The notes: generated by a model not told the origin, from the letters alone. A stretch of DNA of 64,000 nt from Bacteroidales bacterium (GCA_016930375.1 JAFGGU010000003.1:1-64000), one strand, 5' to 3'. Counted from the stretch's first letter, positions 10,547-22,479 are shown. Translations and numbers: made by a program.

Positions 10547-11103
10547 TGGCACAGATACCTAACCTCAGGATGAAATACCGGGAAGAGATCATTCCCGCTC
10601 TCACCAAAGAATTCAGTTATCATTCGGTGATGCAGGTACCCAAACTTGAGAAGATCGTTATCAATCAGGGGATTGGACAGGCTGTTACAGATAAAAAGAT
10701 CGTAGATACTGCCCAGGAAGATCTTACCATGATCACCGGGCAGAAAGCTATTCTGACCATGTCACGCAAGGATATTTCAAACTTTAAGCTGAGACGCAAA
10801 ATGCCTATCGGAGTAAAGGTTACACTGCGGCGTGATACCATGTATGAGTTTCTCGAAAGACTCATCAGTGTAGCATTACCCAGAATCCGTGACTTCAAAG
10901 GAATCAACAGCAAATTCGACGGACGCGGCAATTATACCCTGGGTATTACCGAACAGATTATTTTCCCGGAGATTGATATTGATAAAATCAACAAGATCCT
11001 GGGTATGGAAATTACGTTTGTTACCTCCGCCAGGTCAGACGAAGAAGCATTCGCACTGTTGCGTGAATTTGGGTTACCATTTAAAAATATTAAAAAGAAT
11101 TAG
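10546..11103 (+). CDS. rplE: 50S ribosomal protein L5
   Basis: 185 residues. Binds 5S r[40 protein letters not shown] and [19 protein letters not shown] are family blocks. Overlaps rplX by one base; rpsN starts 5 bases later. Confidence 0.98.
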   Translation: MAQIPNLRMKYREEIIPALTKEFSYHSVMQVPKLEKIVINQGIGQAVTDKKIVDTAQEDLTMITGQKAILTMSRKDISNFKLRRKMPIGVKVTLRRDTMYEFLERLISVALPRIRDFKGINSKFDGRGNYTLGITEQIIFPEIDIDKINKILGMEITFVTSARSDEEAFALLREFGLPFKNIKKN

Positions 11104-11108
11104 GGATT

Positions 11109-11378
11109 ATGGCTAAAGAATCATTGAAAGCCCGCGAAGTAAAGCGCAAAAAACTGGTTGAAAAGTTTGCCGCCAAAAGAGCAAAACTGAAAGCCGAAGG
11201 CGATTTCCAGGAACTGAGCCGTTTGCCCAGAAATTCAAATCCTATACGGTTACATAACCGGTGCAAATTAACCGGACGTCCGAAGGGATATATGCGTCAG
11301 TTCGGAATCAGCAGGATTGCATTCCGGGAGCTTGCATCCAAGGGTCTGATACCCGGTGTTAAAAAAGCCAGTTGGTAA
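11109..11378 (+). CDS. rpsN: 30S ribosomal protein S14, zinc-free form
   Basis: 89 residues, the long form without the paired CxxC zinc knuckles; the only cysteine is in [19 protein letters not shown]. This resembles E. coli S14 rather than the 61-residue zinc form. Located between rplE and rpsH as usual; 31 bases to rpsH. Confidence 0.97.
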   Translation: MAKESLKAREVKRKKLVEKFAAKRAKLKAEGDFQELSRLPRNSNPIRLHNRCKLTGRPKGYMRQFGISRIAFRELASKGLIPGVKKASW

Positions 11379-11409
11379 ATACAGGTAAATCAAGAGAAAA
11401 ACTAAAGAG

Positions 11410-11805
11410 ATGACAGATCCGATAGCAGATTATTTGACCCGATTGAGGAACGCGATTTCCGCCAAACATAAGGTGGTTGAAATTCCCTCGTCCAATCTGA
11501 AAAAGAATATAACCAAGATATTGTTTGATAAGGGTTATATCCTGAATTACAAATTTGTCGATGACAAATTGCAGGGCAGTATCAAGATTGCCTTGAAATA
11601 TCATGCTGAAACCAAGCAGCCTGCAATCCGCGGTCTCAAAAGAGTGAGCTCGCCCGGACTCAGGAAATATGTTGGTTCAGAAAAACTTCCCAGAGTGCTT
11701 AACGGACTTGGTATTGCCATTGTCTCCACCTCACAGGGTGTGATGACCGACAAGGAGGCCAAGAATCTGAAAATCGGCGGCGAAGTATTGTGTTACATTT
11801 ATTAA
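11410..11805 (+). CDS. rpsH: 30S ribosomal protein S8
   Basis: 131 residues. [20 protein letters not shown] and the C-terminal [20 protein letters not shown] are diagnostic. S8 represses the spc operon in E. coli; no target structure was identified here. 15 bases before rplF. Confidence 0.98.
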   Translation: MTDPIADYLTRLRNAISAKHKVVEIPSSNLKKNITKILFDKGYILNYKFVDDKLQGSIKIALKYHAETKQPAIRGLKRVSSPGLRKYVGSEKLPRVLNGLGIAIVSTSQGVMTDKEAKNLKIGGEVLCYIY

Positions 11806-11820
11806 CCGGAGGAAACAGCA

Positions 11821-12378
11821 ATGTCACGAATAGGAAAACTGCCGATTAAATTGCCTCAGGGTGTAAGTTTAACCGTGAAACCCGATAATACGGTAACGGT
11901 AAAAGGACCAAATGGTGAACTGAGCCAGGTGATCGATCCCGATATCAAGGTGGAGATCCAGGACGGTGAGGTGGTACTTGCACGTCCTACTGAACAAAAA
12001 CGTCATAAAGCACTGCATGGCCTATACCGGTCGCTTATCAACAATATGGTTGTTGGTGTATCAACCGGTTATAAAATACAAATGGAAGTTGTTGGCGTTG
12101 GTTATAAGGCTGAAACCAGAGGTCAGATACTTCAGCTTCATCTCGGATATTCCCACGATATTCATTTTGAGATACCCTCTGAGGTGAAGGTGGAAGCCAA
12201 AACTGAAAGAAGAAGCAATCCTGTCATCACGCTTACCAGCAATGATAAGCAACTGATCGGACAGATAGCCGCCAAAATTCGTTCGTTCCGCGCACCGGAG
12301 CCTTACAAAGGCAAGGGTATTAAATTTGTGGGCGAAGAACTCAGAAAGAAAGCCGGTAAATCGGCAACAGCCAAATAA
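11821..12378 (+). CDS. rplF: 50S ribosomal protein L6
   Basis: 185 residues with the two duplicated L6 domains. MSRIGKLPIKLPQGVSL and the C-terminal PEPYKGKGIKFVGEELRKK signature are clear. Preceded by GGAGGAAA at 11808-11815, one of the few recognisable Shine-Dalgarno sequences in the cluster. 19 bases before rplR. Confidence 0.98.
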   Translation: MSRIGKLPIKLPQGVSLTVKPDNTVTVKGPNGELSQVIDPDIKVEIQDGEVVLARPTEQKRHKALHGLYRSLINNMVVGVSTGYKIQMEVVGVGYKAETRGQILQLHLGYSHDIHFEIPSEVKVEAKTERRSNPVITLTSNDKQLIGQIAAKIRSFRAPEPYKGKGIKFVGEELRKKAGKSATAK

Positions 12379-12397
12379 TGCAAAAAAATATTGAAGT

Positions 12398-12757
12398 ATG
12401 GCTTTGACAAAATTAGAACGCAGAAGCAGAATTAAAATGCGGGTCCGTAAAGAAGTTTACGGAACAAAGGATAAACCCCGGTTATCGGTTTTCAGGAGCA
12501 ATAAACAGATTTATGTTCAGTTTATTGACGATACCGAAGGTAAGACCTTGTTATCGGTTTCTTCACGTGTGAAGGAAATCGCAGGTAAAACAGGGATTAC
12601 AAAAACCGAACAGGCCAAGTTGGTTGGTAAACTTGCTGCTGAGAAATCCAAAGAAAGCGGAATCAGCCAGGTGGTTTTCGACCGGAATGGATACCTGTAT
12701 CATGGAAGAGTAAAAGCACTGGCTGAAGCTGCCAGAGAAGGTGGACTTAAATTTTAA
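12398..12757 (+). CDS. rplR: 50S ribosomal protein L18
   Basis: 119 residues. Binds 5S rRNA with L5. [20 protein letters not shown] and [20 protein letters not shown] are family motifs. 6 bases before rpsE. Confidence 0.98.
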   Translation: MALTKLERRSRIKMRVRKEVYGTKDKPRLSVFRSNKQIYVQFIDDTEGKTLLSVSSRVKEIAGKTGITKTEQAKLVGKLAAEKSKESGISQVVFDRNGYLYHGRVKALAEAAREGGLKF

Positions 12758-12763
12758 CTTATT

Positions 12764-13282
12764 ATGTCAAACGTAAGCATTCGAAGAGTAAAGACTACAG
12801 ACCTTGATCTGAAAGACCGTCTTGTTAGTATTCAACGTGTGACCAAGGTTACCAAAGGTGGTCGGACCTTCAGTTTCTCAGCCATTGTTGTGGTGGGCAA
12901 TGAAGACGGTATTGTGGGGTACGGGCTGGGTAAGGCCAATGAAGTTACCACTGCCATTGCCAAAGGAGTGGAAGATGCCAAAAAGAACCTGATCAAGGTA
13001 CCGGTTTATAAAGGGACCATCCCGCATGAGCAAATCGCCAAGTACGGAGGTGCAAAAGTATTCCTGAAGCCGGCATCGAGCGGTACCGGAGTAAAAGCCG
13101 GAGGCGCCATGCGTGCTGTTCTTGAAAGTGTCGGTGTGCGTGATGTGCTTGCCAAATCAAAAGGTTCCTCCAACCCGCATAACCTGGTCAAGGCCACTTT
13201 TAATGCACTGCTTTTATTGCGTGATGCCTATACCATTGCACAGCATCGCGGTATTAATATGGAAAAGGTATTTAACGGCTAA
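12764..13282 (+). CDS. rpsE: 30S ribosomal protein S5
   Basis: 172 residues. Decoding-fidelity protein with RNA-binding N-domain ([20 protein letters not shown]) and C-domain ([20 protein letters not shown]). 20 bases before the chosen rpmD start. Confidence 0.98.
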   Translation: MSNVSIRRVKTTDLDLKDRLVSIQRVTKVTKGGRTFSFSAIVVVGNEDGIVGYGLGKANEVTTAIAKGVEDAKKNLIKVPVYKGTIPHEQIAKYGGAKVFLKPASSGTGVKAGGAMRAVLESVGVRDVLAKSKGSSNPHNLVKATFNALLLLRDAYTIAQHRGINMEKVFNG

Positions 13283-13302
13283 TGTAAGAATTGACTATAC
13301 CC

Positions 13303-13482
13303 ATGGCTAAAATTAAAATAACACAGGTAAAAAGCAGGATTCACTGCACCAAAAGACAGAAATTGAATCTGGATGCCCTTGGCCTCAGAAAGATGAACGC
13401 ATCGGTTGAGCAGGAAGCTACTCCACAGATTCTGGGTATGGTGAACAAAGTGAAGCATTTGCTGAAAGTAACGGAAATTTAG
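13303..13482 (+). CDS. rpmD: 50S ribosomal protein L30
   Basis: 59 residues from the ATG at 13303 (MAKIKITQVKSRIHCTKRQK), the usual length; a TTG at 13291 in the same frame would add four unlikely residues. LNALGLRKMN-like block (LDALGLRKMNASVEQEATP) is the family signature. 32 bases before rplO. Confidence 0.96.
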   Translation: MAKIKITQVKSRIHCTKRQKLNLDALGLRKMNASVEQEATPQILGMVNKVKHLLKVTEI

Positions 13483-13514
13483 TCTAAAGATAAATTTAAA
13501 GATATAAAACGATT

Positions 13515-13961
13515 ATGGATCTGAGCAACTTAAAACCGGCCAAAGGGTCTGTTAAAAAGGAAAAACGTATTGGCAGAGGCCAGGGATCCGGTAAAGGTGG
13601 TACTTCTACCAAGGGTCATAAGGGTGGACAATCAAGGGCCGGCTATTCCCGGAAGATCGGCTTCGAAGGAGGCCAGATGCCTTTGCAACGAAGGGTCCCA
13701 AAATTCGGATTCACGAACCTCAGCCGTAAAGAATTCAAAGCCATCAATATTTCTACGCTGCAGACACTGGCTGATGCCAGGAAGCTGTCTGCCATTGATA
13801 TAAAAACCCTGGCGGATGCCGGTCTGATTTCCAAGAATGACATGGTTAAAGTTTTGGGAAACGGAAAACTGACCCTGAAGCTCGATGTCACTGCACATGC
13901 TTTCTCAAAGTCAGCCAAAGCTGCCATTGAAGCATTAAAGGGAACGGCAACCATAATCTGA
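13515..13961 (+). CDS. rplO: 50S ribosomal protein L15
   Basis: 148 residues. Gly/Lys-rich N-terminal extension (GRGQGSGKGGTSTKGHKGG) and GFEGGQMPLQRRVPKFGF identify it. secY begins 7 bases later, the conserved spc arrangement. Confidence 0.98.
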   Translation: MDLSNLKPAKGSVKKEKRIGRGQGSGKGGTSTKGHKGGQSRAGYSRKIGFEGGQMPLQRRVPKFGFTNLSRKEFKAINISTLQTLADARKLSAIDIKTLADAGLISKNDMVKVLGNGKLTLKLDVTAHAFSKSAKAAIEALKGTATII

Positions 13962-13968
13962 AACTCAC

Positions 13969-15294
13969 ATGAAATCATTCATTCAGACTTTAAAGAATAT
14001 TTATAAAATTGAAGAGCTCAGATCGAGGATAGGTTTCACTCTTTTTATCATTCTTATCTATCGTCTGGGTTCCAAAGTGGTATTACCGGGTGTGGATCCG
14101 GCGATGCTCGAAGCATTTACACGGCGCGCTTCCGAAGGTGTCATGGGTTTGCTCGATATGTTCTCGGGAGGTGCATTCTCCACGGCTTCTATTTTTGCCC
14201 TGGGAATTATGCCCTATATATCTGCCTCCATTATCATTCAGCTTCTCACCATTGCGGTTCCTTTCTTCCAGCGTATGCAGAAAGAAGGTGAAAGCGGCAG
14301 AAGAAAGATGAATCAGATAACCAGGTATCTGACCGTGCTGGTGCTTATACTGCAAGCCCCTGCCTACCTGACGCAAATTCCCACAGAAGCCCGGATCATG
14401 AATCCGTTTATGTTCCAGTTGTCGTCCATGATCATTCTTACGGCCGGCACGATATTCGTAATGTGGCTGGGAGAAAAGATCACCGACAAGGGAATTGGAA
14501 ACGGAATATCCCTGATCATTATGATCGGTATCGTTGCCAGGTTGCCCTTTGCCATTATCAGTGAATTTACCGACCGTCTGAACGGACAGGGCGGACTGGT
14601 TGCCTTCCTGGTTGAGATCGTCTTCCTGCTGATTGTAATCGCCGTCACCATACTTTTGGTCCAGGGAACACGCAGAATACCGGTTCAGTATGCCAAGAGG
14701 ATCGTAGGCAATAAACAGTACGGTGGCGTACGGCAGTATATTCCGCTTAAGGTTAACGCAGCCGGAGTTATGCCTATCATTTTCGCACAGGCCATCATGT
14801 TCCTGCCATTGTCATTTGCCCGGTACGGAGGTGAGGGAATGTCCAAGTTCGTTTCAGCCTTTTCACGATATACAAGTGTCTGGTATAATGTAGTTTTTGC
14901 ATTGCTAATCATAGTTTTTACTTATTTTTACACGGCCATTATTATGAATCCGACGCAAATGGCTGAAGATATGAAGAAAAACGGTGGTTTTATTCCCGGT
15001 GTAAAACCCGGAAAAAAAACCAGCGAATTCATTGACACTGTCATGTCCAGAATTACTTTGCCGGGATCTATCTTTTTGGCGCTCATAGCGATACTACCGG
15101 CATTTGCCGGTATACTGGGCATCCAGCAGAGTTTTGCCCAGTTCTTCGGCGGAACTTCCCTGCTCATCTTGGTGGGAGTTGTGCTTGACACGCTTCAGCA
15201 AATAGAAAGTCATTTACTGATGCGGCATTACGATGGTCTGATGAAATCCGGCAGGGTAAAAGGCAGGGCAGGCGGAGTCGCCTCCTCCATTTAA
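13969..15294 (+). CDS. secY: protein translocase channel subunit SecY
   Basis: 441 residues with ten predicted membrane helices. Forms the SecYEG channel in the inner membrane. RIGFTLFIILIYRLGSKV (TM1), the plug-region SGGAFSTASIFALGIMPYIS and the cytoplasmic loop GGFIPGVKPGKKTSEFID are diagnostic. Encoded with ribosomal proteins as in most bacteria; map follows after 19 bases. Confidence 0.98.
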   Translation: MKSFIQTLKNIYKIEELRSRIGFTLFIILIYRLGSKVVLPGVDPAMLEAFTRRASEGVMGLLDMFSGGAFSTASIFALGIMPYISASIIIQLLTIAVPFFQRMQKEGESGRRKMNQITRYLTVLVLILQAPAYLTQIPTEARIMNPFMFQLSSMIILTAGTIFVMWLGEKITDKGIGNGISLIIMIGIVARLPFAIISEFTDRLNGQGGLVAFLVEIVFLLIVIAVTILLVQGTRRIPVQYAKRIVGNKQYGGVRQYIPLKVNAAGVMPIIFAQAIMFLPLSFARYGGEGMSKFVSAFSRYTSVWYNVVFALLIIVFTYFYTAIIMNPTQMAEDMKKNGGFIPGVKPGKKTSEFIDTVMSRITLPGSIFLALIAILPAFAGILGIQQSFAQFFGGTSLLILVGVVLDTLQQIESHLLMRHYDGLMKSGRVKGRAGGVASSI

Positions 15295-15313
15295 CTCTGC
15301 ATAAAGTTCTTTG

Positions 15314-16087
15314 ATGATTCATTTTAAAACAGCGGAAGAAGTTGAGTTGCTGAGAGCAAGCAATCTGTTGGTTTCCAGAACTCTGGCTGAGGTGGCAAAG
15401 CATATCGCGCCCGGCGTGACAACCCTGGAACTTGACAGGGTGGCTGAGGAGTTTATCCGGGATAATCACGCTTTACCAGGTTTTCTGGGTTATAAGGGAT
15501 ATCCCAAAACACTCTGCACTTCGGTCAACCAACAGGTTGTGCACGGCATACCCTCCGGTTACCGACTCAAAGAGGGCGATATCGTTTCGGTTGATTGCGG
15601 TGCGCTTTACCAGGGTTACTATGGCGATTCTGCCTATACTTTTGCAGTAGGAGAAGTTCCTGACAGGGTGAAGTTACTGCTGAAGACAACCAGAGAGGCA
15701 CTCTACAAAGGCATTGAAAATGCCCGGGAAGGTTTGAGGATCGGCGATATAAGCAACGCTATTCAGGATCACTGTGAGCGGGAACGATTCTCTGTGGTGC
15801 GGGAAATGGTGGGGCACGGGATTGGCCAGGGATTGCATGAGGAACCTGAAGTTCCGAACTACGGAAGGCGCGGACACGGGATCAAATTGCAGCTGGGGAT
15901 GGTGATTTGTATTGAACCCATGATCAATATGGGACGCAAGGAAATATCACAAGATGCGGATGGCTGGACAATACACACGGCCGATAAGATGCCTTCAGCT
16001 CATTTTGAACATTGTGTCGCCATCGGAAAAACCAGTGCTGACATTCTTTCGTCTTTCGATTACATAGAAGAGATATATAAGTATTGA
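15314..16087 (+). CDS. map: type I methionine aminopeptidase
   Basis: 257 residues from the ATG at 15314; a TTG just before it (15311) adds one residue. Removes the initiator methionine from nascent proteins. Metal ligands are visible: Asp in VDCGALYQGYYGDSAYTF (two), His in GHGIGQGLHEEP, Glu in VICIEPM and Glu in AHFEHCVAI. No N-terminal zinc finger. Sits between secY and infA, as in many Gram-positive and Bacteroidota spc clusters. Confidence 0.97.
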   Translation: MIHFKTAEEVELLRASNLLVSRTLAEVAKHIAPGVTTLELDRVAEEFIRDNHALPGFLGYKGYPKTLCTSVNQQVVHGIPSGYRLKEGDIVSVDCGALYQGYYGDSAYTFAVGEVPDRVKLLLKTTREALYKGIENAREGLRIGDISNAIQDHCERERFSVVREMVGHGIGQGLHEEPEVPNYGRRGHGIKLQLGMVICIEPMINMGRKEISQDADGWTIHTADKMPSAHFEHCVAIGKTSADILSSFDYIEEIYKY

Positions 16088-16108
16088 AAAAACAGATAAA
16101 GATCATTT

Positions 16109-16327
16109 ATGTCAAAACAACCATCCATTGAACAAGATGGCGTAATCCGAGAAGCCCTTTCCAATGCAATGTTCCGGGTGGAACTGCAGAACGGGCACAT
16201 CATTACGGCCCATATCTCCGGGAAAATGAGGATGCATTATATCAAAATCCTTCCCGGTGACAAAGTGAGGGTTGAAATGTCACCTTATGATCTGACCAAG
16301 GGAAGAATAACATTCAGGTACAAATAA
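16109..16327 (+). CDS. infA: translation initiation factor IF-1
   Basis: 72 residues, exact family length. OB fold: [38 protein letters not shown], then [11 protein letters not shown]. Blocks the A site during initiation. 15 bases before rpmJ. Confidence 0.98.
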   Translation: MSKQPSIEQDGVIREALSNAMFRVELQNGHIITAHISGKMRMHYIKILPGDKVRVEMSPYDLTKGRITFRYK

Positions 16328-16342
16328 TTGAACGGATATAAC

Positions 16343-16459
16343 ATGAAAGTAAAAACATCCATTAAAAAACGCACTGCCGACTGCAAAATAGTCCGCAGGA
16401 AAGGACGTTTATACGTGATTAACAAAAAGAATCCCAAGTATAAACAGCGTCAGGGCTGA
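16343..16459 (+). CDS. rpmJ: 50S ribosomal protein L36, lacking the zinc site
   Basis: 38 residues ([20 protein letters not shown]..., ending PKYKQRQG). The usual C-x2-C-x12-C-x4-H zinc ribbon is reduced to a single Cys: the first Cys is Thr, the third is Asn and the His is Tyr. Position between infA and rpsM is the standard one. Too short for routine ORF cut-offs. This is the zinc-independent (C-minus) form and appears to be the main operon copy. Confidence 0.95.
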   Translation: MKVKTSIKKRTADCKIVRRKGRLYVINKKNPKYKQRQG

Positions 16460-16490
16460 TTAACATTTAAAATTATAAATATTAAAGTAT

Positions 16491-16868
16491 ATGGCTAGAA
16501 TCGTTGGTGTCGATTTACCAAAGAATAAGCGGGGTGAAGTAGGACTAACTTACATTTTCGGGTTAGGCCGGAGTTCGGCCCAGAAAATTCTTGAAAAAGC
16601 TGGTGTTGATAAAGATGTTAAAGTAAAGGACTGGACGGATGAGCAGGTTAATCTTATCCGAAAGGTGATCAATGAGAACTTCAAGGTTGAAGGTGAACTT
16701 CGTTCACAGGTCCAGCTTAACATTAAACGCCTCATGGACATTGGTTGTTACCGGGGTGTGCGGCATCGTCTGGGACTGCCCACAAGAGGACAGAGCACCA
16801 AGAACAATGCCCGTACACGCAAAGGACGCAGAAAAACAGTTGCAAATAAAAAGAAGGCTACCAAATAA
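16491..16868 (+). CDS. rpsM: 30S ribosomal protein S13
   Basis: 125 residues. [21 protein letters not shown]-type start, H2TH region, and basic tail [20 protein letters not shown]. Contacts P-site tRNA and L5. 10 bases before rpsK. Confidence 0.98.
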   Translation: MARIVGVDLPKNKRGEVGLTYIFGLGRSSAQKILEKAGVDKDVKVKDWTDEQVNLIRKVINENFKVEGELRSQVQLNIKRLMDIGCYRGVRHRLGLPTRGQSTKNNARTRKGRRKTVANKKKATK

Positions 16869-16878
16869 GAATTGAATC

Positions 16879-17268
16879 ATGGCAAAAAAAGCTGGAATTA
16901 CCAAGAAGAAGGTTGTAAAGGTCGATCCTGTCGGACAGGCGCACGTGCATGCCTCGTTCAACAACATCATTATTTCGTTGACAAACAGTCAGGGCCAGGT
17001 TATTTCATGGGCATCTGCCGGGAAGATGGGGTTTAAAGGTTCCAAAAAGAATACTCCCTATGCAGCCCAGGTAGCTGCTGCAGACTGCGCTAAAATTGCT
17101 TTCGACCTGGGTCTTCGCAAAGTGAAGGCATTCGTTAAAGGTCCCGGTGCCGGAAGAGAATCCGCTATCAGAACCATACATACGGCAGGCATTGAGGTTA
17201 CTGAAATTGTGGATGTTACTCCGCTTCCGCACAACGGTTGCAGGGCACCCGGAAGAAGAAGAGTATAA
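16879..17268 (+). CDS. rpsK: 30S ribosomal protein S11
   Basis: 129 residues. Platform protein. [19 protein letters not shown] and the C-terminal [18 protein letters not shown] are diagnostic. 46 bases before rpsD. Confidence 0.98.
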   Translation: MAKKAGITKKKVVKVDPVGQAHVHASFNNIIISLTNSQGQVISWASAGKMGFKGSKKNTPYAAQVAAADCAKIAFDLGLRKVKAFVKGPGAGRESAIRTIHTAGIEVTEIVDVTPLPHNGCRAPGRRRV

Positions 17269-17314
17269 ATGAAGTGGCAAATATTTGATATATATAAAAA
17301 ACTATACATCAGAA

Positions 17315-17920
17315 ATGGCAAGATACATTGGACCAAAGACTAAAATAGCCAGGAAGTTCGGAGACGCGATCTATGGGCCGGATAAGAATTACGACAAAAA
17401 AAACTATCCTCCCGGGCAACATGGCATAAATAAAAAACGGAAGAAATTATCAGAGTATGGCATTCAGCTTCGGGAGAAGCAAAAAGCCAAGTATACTTAC
17501 GGGGTACTTGAAAAACAATTTGCCAATTTGTTCGACAAAGCGCAGAGGAGTAAAGGTGTTACCGGTGAAGTACTGCTGCAGTTACTCGAATCGAGACTGG
17601 ACAATCTGGTATTCCGGTTGGGCATTGCACCTACCCGTTCCGGTGCCCGTCAACTTGTTACCCACCGCCATATTACCGTGAATGGTCAGGTCGTTAATGT
17701 GCCCTCCTTTTCTGTCAGGCCTGGTGATGTTGTGGGCGTACGTGAAAAATCAAAATCTCTCGAAGTTATTCAAGACTCTCTCGGTTCACGCAGGGTAAAT
17801 GTTTCCTGGTTGGAATGGGATTCGGCATCTCTGGCCGGAAAACTGATCAACCGCCCTGAACGTGATCAGATACCTGAAACCATCAAGGAACAATTGATCG
17901 TTGAATTGTACTCTAAATAA
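17315..17920 (+). CDS. rpsD: 30S ribosomal protein S4
   Basis: 201 residues from the ATG at 17315 ([17 protein letters not shown]); an upstream in-frame TTG at 17285 is rejected because family members begin MARY. Zinc-free N-terminus and S4 RNA-binding domain ([36 protein letters not shown]). 16 bases before rpoA. Confidence 0.98.
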   Translation: MARYIGPKTKIARKFGDAIYGPDKNYDKKNYPPGQHGINKKRKKLSEYGIQLREKQKAKYTYGVLEKQFANLFDKAQRSKGVTGEVLLQLLESRLDNLVFRLGIAPTRSGARQLVTHRHITVNGQVVNVPSFSVRPGDVVGVREKSKSLEVIQDSLGSRRVNVSWLEWDSASLAGKLINRPERDQIPETIKEQLIVELYSK

Positions 17921-17936
17921 TTGAAATATTTAACTT

Positions 17937-18929
17937 ATGGCCATATTAGCTTTTCAGAAGCCCGATAAGGTGATCATGATCGAATCGGATGACAAGTTCG
18001 GCAAGTTCGAATTTCGTCCGCTCGAGCCTGGTTATGGTATTACTATTGGTAATTCCCTGCGCAGGATTCTACTTTCATCACTCGAGGGTCATGCTATTAC
18101 AGCTATCAAAATCGACGGAGTTGAGCATGAATTTGCTTCGATTACCGGCGTTATCGAGGATGTGGTAGAAATCATACTGAATCTCAAACAGATCCGGTTT
18201 AAGAAATTGGTGGATGATGTCAACGATGAAAAAATCACCGTTACCTTATCCGAGCAGACAAGCTTTAAAGCCGGTGACCTCAACAGGTTTTTGAGTAATT
18301 TTGAGGTGCTCAATCCTGAACTTGTGATTTGTCATATGGAAAAAGATGTGGAATTACACATGGAATTCCATATAAACAAAGGCAGAGGTTATGTGCCTGC
18401 AGAAGAAAACAAACCGTTTGACGCCGAATTCGGTCTGATTCCCATTGATTCTATTTTTACTCCCATCAAGAATGTGAAGTTTTCTGTTGAGAATTATCGT
18501 GTTGAACAGAAAACGGACTATGAAAAGCTATTGGTAGAAATTCTTACTGATGGTTCGATACATCCCAAAGAGGCTTTGAAGGAAGCTGCCAAGATCCTGA
18601 TCTATCATTTCATGCTCTTCTCGGATGAGAAAATCACACTTGACTCTGAAGAAAGAGCCGCCAATGAGGAATTTGATGAAGAGGTGCTGCACATGAGGCA
18701 GCTGTTAAAGACCAAACTGGTCGACCTCGACCTGTCAGTCAGAGCTCTCAATTGCCTAAAGGCTGCCGAAGTTGAGACATTGGGTGATCTTGTGAAGTTC
18801 AATAAAAATGATCTGCTGAAATTCAGGAACTTCGGTAAGAAATCCCTTACAGAGCTCGACGAGCTTCTCGAAACCATGAACCTCTCATTTGGCATGGATA
18901 TAGTGAAATATAAGCTTGACAGAGACTGA
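17937..18929 (+). CDS. rpoA: RNA polymerase alpha subunit
   Basis: 330 residues. N-terminal dimerisation and assembly domain ([20 protein letters not shown]), then the C-terminal UP-element/activator-binding domain with [19 protein letters not shown] and [17 protein letters not shown]. Followed after 55 bases by rplQ. Confidence 0.98.
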   Translation: MAILAFQKPDKVIMIESDDKFGKFEFRPLEPGYGITIGNSLRRILLSSLEGHAITAIKIDGVEHEFASITGVIEDVVEIILNLKQIRFKKLVDDVNDEKITVTLSEQTSFKAGDLNRFLSNFEVLNPELVICHMEKDVELHMEFHINKGRGYVPAEENKPFDAEFGLIPIDSIFTPIKNVKFSVENYRVEQKTDYEKLLVEILTDGSIHPKEALKEAAKILIYHFMLFSDEKITLDSEERAANEEFDEEVLHMRQLLKTKLVDLDLSVRALNCLKAAEVETLGDLVKFNKNDLLKFRNFGKKSLTELDELLETMNLSFGMDIVKYKLDRD

Positions 18930-18984
18930 TTTGAACCACAGAAACGACTGAGAAAATATCCATTGAATTAATTTACGGATTACC

Positions 18985-20913
<1,929 letters not shown>

Positions 20914-20930
20914 ATGCATCAATAAGGGAA

Positions 20931-20964
20931 AAAGGACCTCGCCAGAAAGCGGGGTCTTTTTTTT
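20931..20964 (+). terminator. intrinsic terminator after eno
   Basis: GACCTCGC (20935-20942) pairs with GCGGGGTC (20949-20956) around CAGAAA, followed by eight T (20957-20964) and preceded by an A run. A classical rho-independent terminator closing the rpsL-to-eno cluster. Confidence 0.9.
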
Positions 20965-20985
20965 ATAAAAGAGTTAAGCTTTTGA

Positions 20986-21016
20986 TTGAAAAACTTAAAC
21001 AAGAATTGTAATCTTG
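20986..21016 (+). promoter_or_regulatory. candidate promoter of gltA with overlapping inverted repeat
   Basis: TTG at 20986-20988, 20-base spacer, TAATCTTG at 21009-21016 (one mismatch to TAnnTTTG). ACAAGA (20999-21004) and TCTTGT (21012-21017) form an inverted repeat across the -7 element, which could be an operator or chance. Confidence 0.45.
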
Positions 21017-21035
21017 TGTTACTAATTACAAATCC

Positions 21036-21070
21036 ATTCACAATTCACAATTCATAATTCATAATTCATC
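21036..21070. repeat. heptamer tandem repeat (ATTCACA/ATTCATA) upstream of gltA
   Basis: Five consecutive 7-bp units: ATTCACA twice, ATTCATA twice, ATTCATC. It lies in the gltA leader, 8 bases before its ATG. Confidence 0.85.
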
Positions 21071-21077
21071 TTAACAC

Positions 21078-22397
21078 ATGGCCGGACTGAAGGAAACTCT
21101 TTATGAAAAAATCCAGGCCTGGAGGCCACGGATTAAAAGACTGCTCGATGAGCATGGCGAAGTGGTGGTTGATACTGTAACAATCAGTAAATTAATTGGC
21201 GGTATGCGGGATCTGAAATGCCTGGTTACCGATATCTCCTATCTCGATCCCAATGAAGGTATCCGTTACAGGAATTATGCCCTGCCCGAATTGTTCAAAA
21301 ACCTTCCCAAACCAAAGGGAGCTGAAATGCCCTATGTGGAAGGAGTGATCTACCTTTTGCTGACAGGGGATATGCCTACGATGGAAAATGTCACGGAGGT
21401 CCTCGATGAGTTGAAGAAGCGACGGATCATACCCAGGTATATTATGGAGCTGATAGAGGCCTTTCCCAAGGGAACTCATCCCATGACCATTTTCTCGGCT
21501 TCCATTCTGGCCATGCACAGGGAATCCTTTTTTGCGAGAAAATACGATGCCGGCATTCATAAACAGGACTACTGGGAACCAACCTATGAGGATGCCCTGA
21601 ATCTGCTGGCCAAATTGCCTGAAATTGCCGCCTGTATTTATCACCGGCTTTACAAAGACGGGAAACGGGAGCACTCTGATCCAAACCTCGATATGGGCGC
21701 TAATTTTGCGCATATGATCGGCATCGGAAAACCCTATGATGATGTGTCACGCATGCACTTCATCCTTCACGGTGACCACGAAAGCGGCAATGTAAGCGCA
21801 CATGCCGGACATCTGGTTGCCAGTTCATTGTCCGATATATACCTTTCCATATCTTCCATGATAAATGGTCTGGCCGGTCCGCTTCACGGACTTGCAAACC
21901 AGGAAGTTCTCAGGTGGTTGCATGACATCATGGAGAAAATGGGAGGCGAAGTACCTACGGAAAATGAAATGAAACAATTTGTTTGGGACCTGCTGAATGC
22001 CGGTCAGATTGTCCCTGGTTTCGGACATGCCGTTTTACGCATAACTGACCCAAGGTATATCATACAACGTGAATTTGCGCAAAAACACATGAGCGAGGAT
22101 CCGATCTTTAAATATGTCGATATCTTGTACAAGGTTGTTCCGCCTATCCTCATGGAACAAGGTAAGGCCAAAAATCCCTGGCCCAATGTTGATGCCCATT
22201 CAGGGGTGATTCAATGGCATTATGGTATAAGGGAATATGATTTTTATACCGTGCTTTTCGGAATCGGAAGGGCAATTGGAATATGCGCCAATATCATTTG
22301 GGACAGGGCGCTTGGTTACCCGCTTGAACGGCCCAAATCAGTGACCACTGAAATGCTCGAGAGAATTGCGCAGGGTGAGAATCTGGAAGAGGAATAA
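21078..22397 (+). CDS. gltA: citrate synthase (eukaryote-like type)
   Basis: 439 residues. Condenses acetyl-CoA and oxaloacetate to citrate. Catalytic triad visible: His in GLAGPLHGLANQEVL, His in VPGFGHAVLRITDP and Asp in NVDAHSGVIQW. The N-terminal helical region and overall pattern resemble the mitochondrial-type enzyme used by many Bacteroidota rather than the E. coli allosteric type. A 2-methylcitrate synthase role cannot be fully excluded. It has its own promoter candidate and lies after the eno terminator; the rplQ-eno-gltA neighbourhood recurs in Bacteroidota. Confidence 0.93.
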   Translation: MAGLKETLYEKIQAWRPRIKRLLDEHGEVVVDTVTISKLIGGMRDLKCLVTDISYLDPNEGIRYRNYALPELFKNLPKPKGAEMPYVEGVIYLLLTGDMPTMENVTEVLDELKKRRIIPRYIMELIEAFPKGTHPMTIFSASILAMHRESFFARKYDAGIHKQDYWEPTYEDALNLLAKLPEIAACIYHRLYKDGKREHSDPNLDMGANFAHMIGIGKPYDDVSRMHFILHGDHESGNVSAHAGHLVASSLSDIYLSISSMINGLAGPLHGLANQEVLRWLHDIMEKMGGEVPTENEMKQFVWDLLNAGQIVPGFGHAVLRITDPRYIIQREFAQKHMSEDPIFKYVDILYKVVPPILMEQGKAKNPWPNVDAHSGVIQWHYGIREYDFYTVLFGIGRAIGICANIIWDRALGYPLERPKSVTTEMLERIAQGENLEEE

Positions 22398-22427
22398 TAT
22401 CACTTTTCTTTTGCCCGCTTTGTTCGT

Positions 22428-22458
22428 TTTGTATTGTTAAATAAATTAGCTATTTTAA
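22428..22458 (+). promoter_or_regulatory. weak promoter candidate for the SpoIIE-type regulator
   Basis: TTTTG at 22427-22431, a 19-base spacer, then TATTTTAA at 22451-22458 (TAnnTTTG with two mismatches). Leader of about 20 bases to the ATG at 22480. Confidence 0.3.
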
Positions 22459-22479
22459 TGAATCAAAATCAATGCATTA

